Both the position numbers and the translations under genes were made by a program. 31,596 bases of DNA, from NCBI GenBank assembly GCA_037176905.1, contig JBBBWG010000349.1, positions 6,455-38,050 on the forward strand, in the 5' to 3' direction. Below, piece by piece: positions 21,101 through 30,984 of the stretch (positions are counted from its first letter, which is position 1; the number at the start of each line of letters is the position of its first letter). Below the pieces are notes generated by a model, which saw nothing but the letters and a program-made list of their open reading frames with translations, made no database searches and had not been told where the DNA came from. Source of the stretch: Azolla pinnata (lineage: Eukaryota; Streptophyta; Polypodiopsida; Salviniales; Salviniaceae).

Positions 21101-23676
21101 TGCAGCAACATGTAAATTTAACCATCCAGAACCTGCTGGAGTTGGTGCTATACCAACAGTGTCTGGATCCTCTGTGTATCCATCTAATGCCTCTGTAGGA
21201 GCACCTTCACCTCATCTGTTCCCTACAGGAACAGCATCATGGTCATTACCTGGAGCACAGTATGTGCCAAGTTCGCGGTTTCCAAGACCGTTGATTGTGC
21301 AACCCCAAAACATGGTTCCAGTACCTGGATGGAGTCCATATCAAGTAAGCATGAAATCTTATAAACTTATTGGTGTGGAAATATAACATGAACATGCTGG
21401 ATTTCCCTGGGAACCGAAAGACTACCCTCATAAAGTGAAGGCAGTTTTGAAAATTTCATGAAATGCCGATTTTGATAAAAATAAAACTTGAAAAAAGGTA
21501 ATTCACTGTCAACCTAACGTAAAAAAACCCAGAGACATCGTTGAGATGAGAAATGGAGAAAACCACTAGTTTGGAAACCACTATTCTAACTGAAACCAAA
21601 ACCCCTTCATTTAATGAATTGAAAGGGTTTTCAACCTAGCATTTTTTACCGGCGTTATCAGCCCATATATCCATTTGACTCTGGCTGTTTGCCTATATGT
21701 GAAGATCTCTCAAATTTCAATTTAATTGATTGTGAATCTCATATTTGGAAGTCTTGGAATCCTGACTTAGAAAACTACGGATGAGTTTGAAATAGGGCAG
21801 CATAATACTTTGAATGGAGTGCTCTAAATTTAGTAATATAAAATGAAAAAGTGTGTAATTAAGTAATATTCTGACAAATGCTTTTGGACTTAGGCCCGAA
21901 TGGGTCCTATGACTGCGTTGGATGCTCAACAAGCTCCACTTGGAAGAGCAAATTTGATCCATGGAACCACTTCATCGACTAATGAAGCATTGCCTGGTAG
22001 TATTCATGCAGCATACAACACTTATGCACCCGGATCTGCTGCAGCAGGTTTTCCCTCAGCCATACAGGCAAATGTTAGCTCTAAGGAGTCTGGGTTTCCT
22101 GAACGACCTGGCCAGCTGGATTGTCAATATTATTTGAAAACTGGGGACTGTAAATACGGAATGACTTGCCGTTTTAATCATCCGAAAGATAGAGCTTCAG
22201 CTTTGCCTAACTGTACTCTTAGTCCCCTTGGCCTTCCATTAAGACAAGTAAGCTCCTTCGCAATTTTCAATACATCTTTATTTAGCATACATTTGTTCTT
22301 CTCGTGTTTCTAATATGGTACAATCAATCTTTTTTTATATTAATTACTTAATCTATTAGCTTGAATTTACTTGCATGGTGATGCAACAATTGCGGTCTCT
22401 CTCATAAATTTGACTTATTCTGTATGTGCTCTTTCTAGCTAGTGAAAGTTAGTACTTTAGGAATCTGTAAAAATTTAGCACATAAAGTAACTATGGAGAT
22501 AGTTGCAGAGTTTGTGTCTCAGCGCATGCTAGGACTCTCATGAAGCCCCGCTTGACATGTTTGTTAATAGTTAAGGGGCTCGCTGATGGTCTTTGAGGAT
22601 GTGATCTTTTGGATTACTGGATATTATTGTCTTGTTTACTGATGGGAAGTAAAGGTTGCAACCCCATCGTAAATTCAATATAGAATTTGGATAGACTCCA
22701 GATTAATCATGGTATTTGTTAGTTGCTAGTTCATCTCTCTAAGGTATACACCCGAATTGTACAACACGATACCACTTCGTATCAAATACTGTGTGCCCAA
22801 TTTGATGATTATTTTGGTTTGCCTATGGAAGGCTCCTCAAAAGACAAGGTGATACTATTTTACCTCCTGAAAAGACAATGTGTACCATCTCAACTTAGAT
22901 GCAGTTTGAAAAAGCTAGCACTTAGTCCATATTCATGGAGAGTGGCATAGACTTTGAACTTTCTGACATACTTCTGTATTTTATAGCCACGTATCCTACA
23001 TGAATTCTTATAGAAGTAGGGATTTGCTGTTGGTGTATGGGAAGCTCATGATGTTTAATAGGGAATTCTGGGTTTTATCTACTACAGACTCTCTGTTTAC
23101 AACATCCTGTGGAAGATTTGTAGATTCTTCTAGCCATTTATGTCATAAGATTGCTTAATCTTGAGTTCAAGTACATATCGAGCAATAAAATCAAAATGGA
23201 TTTTAATGTTCCTCTGATCGATGTGAGTTTTAATGCTTAACCCTTCCTGTTTTTTGTGTCTTTGAAAGGGTGCGACACAATGTGCATTCTACATGCAGTA
23301 TGGCACGTGTAAATATGGCAGCACGTGCAAGTTCGATCACCCTATGGTCAACAATCTCACATACAGCTCCTCAGCCTCATCACTGACGGAACTAACGGTA
23401 GCCCAGTATCCGGTGGGAATGTCAGTCGCAGCGTTTCTGCCTACGCTCAGCAATGGTGCGAAGATTATATACCCTAAAGTCGTTTCGAACAGAAAAATGG
23501 ATAGTAAACAACAGCAAGTATATGATGACGATTCATTTGGTGATGATAATGGAGGTGGGAGCAATATAACTCGGTCGGGAACTGCAGGTTCAAACAGGTC
23601 CTCCAGCGCAGACTCTTTGGATTTAAGGGGCCATGAGTCTATCCAAGTTGCTGCTAATTTGAACACATCCTCATAA
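14731..23676 (+). CDS. CCCH zinc-finger protein with five fingers (ZFN-like), 7 exons, 590 aa
   Basis: Nucleic-acid-binding protein of the plant five-finger C-x8-C-x5-C-x3-H family (ZFN1-3/HUA1 relatives). Known members bind RNA or DNA and act in post-transcriptional control; the target here is unknown. Exons: 14731-15103, 19484-19656, 19753-19815, 19907-20017, 21054-21344, 21894-22247, 23269-23676. All junctions are GT-AG, in phase, 1,773 nt. Fingers (Cys, Cys, Cys, His): 157/166/172/176, 202/211/217/221, 245/254/260/264, 414/423/429/433, 460/469/475/479. Every ligand is present, and CKFG/CKYG and FPERP linkers match the family. Finger 2 is split by an intron after its first Cys and the next Gln. 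Residues 57-98 are a pure Gln/His tract (33 Q, 9 H). The Ser/Gly/Asp-rich tail (480-590) has no recognised domain. The start is the first Met after an in-frame TGA at 14725. Exon 2 has a TAGAAG tandem acceptor, so one Glu is optional. Intron 1 is ~4.4 kb; the others are 91-1,036 bp. Confidence 0.93.
15117..15175. repeat. (GA)n microsatellite in intron 1
   Basis: A GA run of ~40 bp followed by GAGAAGA variants, starting 14 bp after the exon 1 donor. GAGA repeats are binding sites of plant BBR/BPC factors, but this may be only a microsatellite. Confidence 0.9.
16490..16620. repeat. Short degenerate repeat, ~3 copies, in intron 1
   Basis: Three imperfect units of a CATTGTTTTGGTCAGGGATG-like sequence (TTGGTCAGGGATG, CTTGGTCTGAGATGG, CTTGGTCAGGGATAT). 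No function apparent. Confidence 0.5.
16651..17570 (-). pseudogene. Decayed Ty1/copia pol fragment inside CCCH intron 1
   Basis: The minus-strand translation of 17187-16651 matches the end of copia reverse transcriptase and RNase [73 protein letters not shown]. Diagnostic Asp residues and several segments are lost or replaced. Upstream, out of order, are reverse-transcriptase-like pieces ([20 protein letters not shown] near 17460-17400, [12 protein letters not shown] near 17555). The order suggests rearrangement. A 16-bp direct repeat (GGAGAAACAATCTCAC) occurs at ~17345 and ~17402. No LTR identified. It lies antisense to the host gene. Confidence 0.75.
17571..19483 (+). other. Remainder of CCCH intron 1, nothing certain
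   Basis: AT-rich intronic sequence ending in the branch/acceptor region of exon 2. The minus strand near 18250-17830 has short open stretches that might be further retroelement debris, but no motif supports it. No extra exon with a zinc-finger signature is visible. Confidence 0.4.
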
Positions 23677-24116
23677 AAGAAAAGAGGGTGTCTTTTTTAT
23701 TTATTATTTCTGATTAATGGGCAGGTAATTATATACTCTGCAAAAAGCTGAGGCACATTTGGAGACTGTGGTCAAAGTGTTGGGAGGGAGCAACAACTCT
23801 TCTGCTACACCTGGTGATGTGATAATGCGCATGGCAGAATTTCCCTGGCACAATATGCTATGGTTTTCAATGTTCATATTAGTTTCTGGTTGGCCATTGT
23901 AGCTTCCTCAGTTACTTGCTGTCAGACAGGATTACATGGACATGTTGTGCCCTCTTGGATCTCAAAAATAATACTTGGTGCTCAAAGTGCTCTCCCCCCC
24001 CCAATGATAAGACACTGAGAAGAGTTGTTTAGATCATTTTTATTATGTATAATGTATCCCAACTGAATGACAGTCATTGCATGTAGTGTTGTTTTTACCA
24101 TTATGAATGTTGTATA

Positions 24117-24122
24117 ATAAAA
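24117..24122 (+). terminator. Candidate poly(A) signal of the CCCH gene
   Basis: AATAAA about 440 nt after the stop codon, preceded by TGTA-containing and T-rich sequence (24080-24115), the usual plant far- and near-upstream arrangement. Confidence 0.4.
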
Positions 24123-26336
24123 GTTTTTGATGCAATATAACATACGAATGTTTGGATTTTGGATTTCTTCCCAAGATTTGGCACACTCCAGTATAAAGCT
24201 CAGAGAGTGTCGAAAGAAAATCTTGCTAATCATGATTCAATTTGTTCACCTAACCAGGAAAATAAAGTGAAAAAACAATGTGAAGATTAAAAAAGAGTGG
24301 TTGCTGGTAAGCTGGCAATTAGACCTAGCATTCCGAAGGATTATCTTGCATTACTGAGAGCTATAGATCTTTATATATAACATCTGATGTTTTATATGCT
24401 GCAACCTTTCTAACATGATGGTTAACATGATCATGGAACTTTGCTTTACAGCTGCCCCATCAATTCTTCGTTACAGTTGGACCCGTTGATTCGCCCTTCA
24501 TTCTTTTGATATATAATTCTCGAGTATTGAGAGTTTGCCAGGTTGAGGCTCTTGAAGAATGTGGTCTGTTGAGCCGGTGACCAGATGCTGTTGCATTTTC
24601 TCAATTCTTTCGCATGAAGAAAGTATTCTGTGCGGAAAAAAGGTTGTTCTTATGACATTTTGGGGGTAAGGAAGCCGCCAAAATCAGCACCGAACAGAAT
24701 TGCATTCAGCCTCATTGATATGCTCCCAAGAAAAAACGAATGAGACTTGCTGATGCATATCTCGGTGTGAAAGTATGCAAATGAATTCCAACTGTTATGG
24801 CGAGAATTTCTGTTGAAGTCACAGCATGACATACTCCGATGCTTGAAAACATCATTACTCCCTGCACATTAGGTGGTGAAAATCAAGACTCGGTTTTTGG
24901 CTCGGTCCATCCTATAAGAAGATGCCACTCATGCTTTGGTTATTTTATTATATGTTGACCCACTCATGTGTTGATGATTCTTGTATTATGCTGCGCATAA
25001 TACCTGTTGATGATTCAGGTAACCAAGGTCAGATCATGCACCATTTGAAGCATTTGTTTCTCCCATTGGACCAGACCAGTATCATAGCATGTTAGTTTCA
25101 GCTGACCATCTAGCTCACGGAATCCATCTCTTCAATAAATAGCTCTCTTAGGACAATCTCTTTATGATTGCCACCAATTTAATTTAACTCTTATCTTTTC
25201 ATCTTTTGCAGGTCTTTATTGCCTTGAATGGATTTCCCAGTCCACCACTCTGTAATGGGCAACCGATACCGAAACTACATAGAAACCGCCACATTGAGCA
25301 GCGGCTTCGACAATTTTGATCTTTTGCTTGATTCATCCAACCTTTTTCAATTCCCAGGGTCTTCAGTTGGGGACCATCATGAGATAACCCATTCATCTAC
25401 TCAAATCGGATTGATCTTCTATCCTCTTTAATATAAGTAACCGTGGCACAATGCCGAATGCTTTGAGTGATATGGATGAGGATGAGCGTTAGGCATGTAT
25501 CAATCAAGGCATATATTCATGGTAGCGACACATTCTGCCGACTAAAGTTAGCATTATTCAGTGAGCAAGGCATTATTCCAAGGTGCAAGCATCCTCAATT
25601 GAAAGTTGTTCACATACTTCGCTTGCTTTCTCCACCGCACTGATGAGCGGCATACCTTCCAATACCATAGGAAATGTTCGATCCTAATTCTCCAACATTA
25701 TCATGCATCAACACTGATCGTTCAAAAGAAGCCACAGTATTCTTCTAAATCCTTCACTTCCCCATCATCAACAGGAAGCAAGCTGCGTCCAAAAAGGCGG
25801 CTCCATTTGCAAACATGTATAGGCTACATAGCCTTGGTTTTCTCCGCCCCATTTGTTTTTTAGTTTAGTTCTTGTTAATCATCATCATTGCAGGAGATGT
25901 TCATTTTGGAACCGTTTTCTGGAATGGGTCTTCCATGTGCACATGCTATTATTGGTACCCATCAAGTACATCATGATAGTTTCAGAGGTCATCGGAGGTT
26001 ATCCGTAGCACTGTCACGACAGATAGAGAGCTTCCACTTCCTGTATGGTATGAAAAAGCTCTGAAACAAAACCTCCAGAATAGTTAACAGTAATCATTGT
26101 TCTATGATCCCCCATCACATGTAATGCTAATCAGTGAACTGTAAATGATTAAAAATGTAACCATTGCCTCCACATTGTGGCATTCTCCTCTCTATACGCA
26201 ATAAATCTTTTTTGACCCTTGTTTTCTCATAGATAGGGCGTAAGGAAGTATCGCAAGTACCTTCTACAGCTTATAGAGCAAAGATCTGAACCATGACAAA
26301 TCTGATGGAGATCAGTTGGGAATATCTGCTTATTTT
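24123..26336. other. Convergent intergenic region between the CCCH and PPR genes
   Basis: AT-rich, with no ORF resembling a protein family on either strand. Splice-like pairs exist (CAG|GTAACC near 25018 and a pyrimidine-rich TTTTGCAG at ~25209), so a spliced non-coding or alternative 3' UTR transcript is possible but unproven. Both 3' UTRs must end here. I found no DYW-domain coding sequence continuing the PPR protein. Confidence 0.4.
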
Positions 26337-29222
26337 TCACCCTCGAAATCCCCCTATTCCATTTGCCTCTGTATGCATTGCAGCTGCTGCATATATATTC
26401 TTCATCCCAACATAAGCAACGCTACATTTTGTATCCAATCGTACCGCTTGCTCAAATGCCCATCTCCCAAGGGTGACATTCCCCCATTTTCCGCATGCAC
26501 CCAATAATGACAAGAATAGTGGAAGATGGCCAGAATACAATACTCTGTCGAGTAAGGTGTTAACCTTGTTGAAGCATCCTGAACGACCAAATAGATCCAT
26601 CATACATGTGTAGTGTTCCAGTGCTGGAGTGAGATGATACACCCTATGCATTTCATCAAACAGCTTCTCCCCTTCCTCGAGTAAACCATCATGACTACAT
26701 GCAGATAGCAAAGCAACGAATGTGACCACGTTTGGCACTAGGTAATCCTTCCTTGCTTTTCTATACAGGTCTACAACCACATTAGCCTGACCTAGCTGGG
26801 CATATCCAGCCATTAGGGCATTCCAAGGAACAATATTCCGTAGTGGGAGCTGTTCGAAGACTTCTTGTGCTTTCTCCAAGTCACCACATTTGCAATACAT
26901 GTCCAACAATGCAGTGCTAAGCACGATATCTTTATTTAACAATCCTTTCTTTCTAACATCAGTATCTATATCTTGCCCCGTTTTCAGAGACCCAGCAATG
27001 CCACAAGATTTCAAGATGATTATGTAAGTTACAGAGTCTGGAGAAACTTCCCTGCTTTGCATTTGTCGAAAACATTTCAATGCTTCTTCACTGAGGCCAC
27101 ACTGGGCATACCCATTGATTAAAGCATTCCAAGTCACAACATCTTGCACAGGGATCTGCAGAAACACTTCTTCTGCTTTCTCAACCATACCACACTTAAA
27201 ATACATGTCCATCAGCGTATTTCCAAGCACAACATCTTTCTGCAATAATCCCTGCTTACTAACCTTGGTATGGATATTTTGACCAATATCTAGAGCCCCG
27301 AGAATGCCACATGCTTTCAGGGCACATGTATAAGTCACTGTATTTGGATGGACGTCCTCATCCTGCATTTGTACGAAATATTTCAGTACATCATCACCAA
27401 GTCCTTGTTGGGCGTATCCAGTGATTAGGGCATTCCAGGACACAATGTCCTTCACGGGAAGTTGTTGAAACACCTCATGTGCTTTCGCCATTGCCCCGCA
27501 CTTGCAATACATATCCACCAATGCAGTGCCAAGCACACTATCCTTCTGCAACAATCCTTTTTGCCTGATCTTAGCATCTATGTCTTCTCCGATCTCTAGA
27601 AATCCACTGTTACCACAAGCTTTCAAAATGCAAATGTAAGTTGCTGATTGTGGACGAACTCCCTCATCTTGCATCTTTCTGAAACATTTCAATGCTTCAT
27701 CCCCTAGCCCACTCTGAGCATATCCACTAATCAGAACATTCCAAGAGACAACATCTCGCACTGGAAGCTGCTCGAAAACTTCTCGTGCTTTTTCCAAGGC
27801 ATGGTATTTGCAGTACATATCCACCAATGCAGTGCCAAGTGTGATGTCTTTATGCAGTAAACCTCTGTTTCTTACCTCAGCATGTATACCTTCACCTATT
27901 TGTAGAGACCCTACCAAGGAACAAGATTTGAGAATGTTGACGTAAGTTCCCACATTTGGACAAATCCCCTTCTCTTTCATCTTCCTGAAGCATTCGAGAG
28001 CCTCATTAGCCAGTCCATGCCGGGTATAACCGGTGATAAGGGCATTCCACGTCACAACATTGCACATGGGAAGCTGTTCGAAAACTTCTTGTGCCTTCTC
28101 CAATTCGCCACACTTGCAATACATGTCAACCAACGCAGTTCCAAGTATGAGATATTTCTGCAATAATCCTTGCTTTCTAACCTCGACATCTATATCTCTC
28201 CCGATCTCCAGAGACTTTAACATACCACACACTTTCAAAATGCATATATAAGTCACCACATCAGGACGAACACGGCTCTCTTGCATCTCCCTAAAGCACT
28301 GCAATGCTTCATTACCAAGACCATGCTGTGCATATCCCGTTATAAGAGCATTCCACGAGACCACGTTGGTGCTTGGAAGTTGTTTGAATACTGTCTTTGC
28401 TTCAGTCAAATCACCGAATTTACAATACATGCTCAGCAATGTATTACCTACCATAATATCCTGCTGGAGTAATCCTTGCTTTCTGACCTCGATATCTATG
28501 GTTTTCCCGATCTCTGGAGACCGGAAAGTTCCACAGCATTTCAATATAGGAATAAACGATCCACTATTAGGACGAGTTCCTGAGTTTTGCATTTCTTTTA
28601 AGCATTGCAATGCTTCATTGATGCGCCCATACCTAGCATATCCGGTGATAAGCGCATTCCATAATACGATATCTTTCTTAGGAAGCTCTTCAAACACTTC
28701 CCGTGCTTTCTCCAACATACCACATTCCACATATGCTGCGACCATTGCAGTGACGATATAAACATCTTCCCGTTCTTCACGGGCCATGGCCTCATGCATC
28801 CTTGTCATCTTCCATTTGGACTTCTCTTTACCCCATGATCTTATAAGGCTCAAGAGCATATTCCGATCCCGGAAGCGCACTTCCGGCCGGCCATCGGAAA
28901 CGAGGACTCCTTCGGTGGGCCCAGGAGAATCCGGACGGTGTAACTTGTCTTGGCCAGAGGAGAATCCATTCATCTGAAACGAAGCGGGCGCTTTTGCGTG
29001 TGATCAAAGGGGGTACCAGGCAATCGGCAACACATAGAAAGGAGAGAGGGAAGTTCGAAAGGGTTTTCTCACCTTGCAGTGTGGATCATCCTTTGGAAGG
29101 AGCGACTGACGGTTCGAGAGGCAGCTGATCGTGGAGAAGAGAGGACGGGGCGCCGTTTCCATGGGCCTGCTTCTCGCCAAGAGCAGAGAATCGGATCGAA
29201 GCACGGCATCCGACGACTCCAT
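26337..29222 (-). CDS. PLS-class pentatricopeptide repeat protein, 2 exons, 928 aa
   Basis: Probably an organellar RNA-binding protein; PLS-class PPRs mainly specify C-to-U (in ferns also U-to-C) editing sites. Exon 1 is 29222-29073 and exon 2 28973-26337, joined in phase 0 across a 99-bp GT-AG intron (AAG|GTGAGA ... TTTCAG|ATG). Exon 1 gives 50 residues rich in Ser, Arg and Leu with few acids in the middle, like a transit peptide. Exon 2 also begins with ATG, so a transcript starting inside the intron could make an 878-aa form. From residue ~121 there are seven S-P-L triplets (31+35+36 residues, period exactly 102), counting the last P with L2, then S2: 22 motifs in all. Landmarks are LVDMYCKCG (S), VVSWNALITGYAQ (P) and ILKACG (L). 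The end resembles E1 (LLGACGKWGNVTLGRWAFEQ) and the start of E2 (NIYAAAAMHTEANG), then a stop after GGFRG. No E+ or DYW domain, so any deaminase would act in trans. The first Met has G at -3 and +4. Confidence 0.9.
28974..29072 (-). other. Predicted PPR-gene intron 1 (99 bp)
   Basis: Minus-strand donor CTGCAAG|GTGAGA and acceptor CTTCGTTTCAG immediately before the ATG of the long ORF. Removal fuses the exon 1 frame to the PPR frame without a shift. Confidence 0.7.
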
Positions 29223-29314
29223 AGCCACAGGAGCTCGGGGAGCTGGGAGGCTATCGCAGAGATTAGCGAAAACTACAGAGGAAAGAGGAATTCTACAAAG
29301 GAATTTCTTCCAAA

Positions 29315-30085
29315 AATGTAACCCTAAATCATGTAACCCTAAAACCCTAAACCCTAAATCATGTAACCCTAAAACCCTAAACCCTGAATCATGTAACCCT
29401 AAAACCCTAGACCCTAAATCATGTAACCCTAAAACCCTCAACCCTAAATCATGCAACCCTGAAACCCTAGACCCTAAATCATGTAACCCTAAAACCCTGA
29501 ACCCTAAATAATGTAACCCTAAAACCCTAAACCCTAAATCATGTAGCTCTAAAACCCTAAACCCTAAATCATGTAGCCCTAAAACCCTAAACCCTAAATC
29601 ATGTAACCCTAAAACCCTAAACCCTAAATCATGTAGCCCTAAAACCCTAAACCCTAAATCATGTAGCCCTAAAACCCTAAACCCTGAATCATGTAACCCT
29701 AAAACCCTAGACCCTAAATCATGTAACCCTAAATCATGCAACCCTGAAACCCTAGACCCTAAATCATGTAACCCTAAAACCCTCAACCCTAAATCATGTA
29801 ACCCTAAAACCCTAAACCCTAAATCATGTAGCTCTAAAACCCTAAACCCTAAATCATGTAGCCCTAAAACCCTAAACCCTAAATCATGTAGCCCTAAAAC
29901 CCTAGACCCTAAATCATGTAACCCTAAAACCCTAGACCCTAAATCATGTAACCCTAAAACCCTAGACCCTAAATCATGTAACCCTAAAACCCTAGACCCT
30001 AAATCCTGTAACCCTAAAACCTTAGACCCTAAGTCATGGTGCCCAGAAACCGTAAACCGTAAACCCTGGAATGGAACCCTAAAAC
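29315..30085. repeat. 30-bp telobox-like minisatellite, ~24 copies
   Basis: Each unit has three CCCTAA-type repeats (two AACCCTAA, one ACCCTAA) followed by a TCATGT spacer. Units are exactly 30 bp over most of the array, with point variants (CCCTAGA, CCCTCAA, GTAGCTCT, CCCTGAA). The variant pattern at ~29400-29600 recurs at ~29690-29890, showing a higher-order duplication. The right end (30020-30085) decays. It lies ~90 bp upstream of the PPR start codon region. On the minus strand the unit has an open frame repeating GLHDLGFRVL. Confidence 0.93.
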
Positions 30086-30153
30086 CCGAAACCTTGAATT
30101 CTCAAGTGGCCATAGCCTACGATGACAATAGTAGACACGATCTTTGCACGATA

Positions 30154-30322
30154 GCATGCATGCATGCATGCATGTATGTATGTATGTATGCATGTATGCA
30201 TGCATGTATGCATGTATGTATGTATGTATGTATGTATGCATGTATGTATGTGTGCATGTGGGTATGCATGCATGTATGTGCGTGTGTGTGTATGTATGCA
30301 TGCATGTATGTATGCAGACATA
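30154..30322. repeat. TATG/CATG microsatellite
   Basis: About 170 bp of ATGT/ATGC tetramers, plus a small satellite patch at 30393-30412. ORFs on both strands are artefacts. Confidence 0.9.
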
Positions 30323-30412
30323 TACAGAAGTTATGCCAATGTTGAACATCCGATAGTTTGGCACCGCCTGCTGCTGCGCAAATCCTAGCATCATAGCATG
30401 CATGCATGCATG

Positions 30413-30960
30413 TGTTACGTGCGTATGCAGATGTACAGAAGCTTATGGTCGACAGCCGAACATCCCAGTTTCGACACGGCAGGTTCGCAACTGTATGCAT
30501 GAATCTTGGGGCGGTGGCATGCATGTATGTTTTAACAATCGGAAGATGATTGGCGATCTGACGCGTGAGTATTGCGGTGCACTACGGCTCCAACTTTAGA
30601 TCTTTCGCAGAGTGGATTTGAGCATATTCAAGCTTTGAAAAGTGCTCTTGAGGTGGAGGAGAATCTCGTTAGATCTTTAGATCGAAGGGATCAAATGCGT
30701 GGGCAAAGTTTAACTGGCTAGCACAATCAAAAGATGCCGATGACAGCAGGCGAGGCCCAACCAAAGAAAGCTGTGAGTGTGGGGTATGGTCATCATGGAT
30801 GCGGTTATCTGGCAGTTTTTTCGCGAGTGGATGGGCCATTAGAGAGGAGAATGCGTCGAAAACGATGTGTAGAAGCATCGCGAAGGCGTACATACACAAC
30901 AGTGCGCTGAGGATGGGGCATCGGGGGTAGGGGATGATGCACACAGTTTGGCAGAAGGCA
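30413..30960. other. Intergenic, nothing certain
   Basis: The plus strand has a 37-codon open stretch at ~30615-30727 (LKSALEVEENLVRSLDRRDQ) that looks helical, but it lacks a start, a family match and flanking exons. Could be debris of a mobile element. Confidence 0.3.
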
Positions 30961-30984
30961 TTGTGTACTTACTGTGTATGCTGG

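Noticed and set aside
25228-25863. 67- and 85-codon ORFs in the convergent spacer
   Set aside because: No domain, no codon pattern of a gene, and random ORFs of this size are expected.
25900-26130. Possible DYW-domain remnant downstream of the PPR stop (ICRDSATDN-like text)
   Set aside because: Only a short stretch resembles a DYW phrase; the zinc-binding HxE and CxxC motifs are absent and frames are broken.
29315-30085. True telomere or chromosome end
   Set aside because: The array is interrupted by TCATGT spacers in every unit and followed by more than 1.5 kb of other sequence. It is interstitial.
30615-30727. Helical-looking 37-codon open stretch
   Set aside because: No start codon, no homologous family recognised and no flanking splice sites. 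Too short to call.
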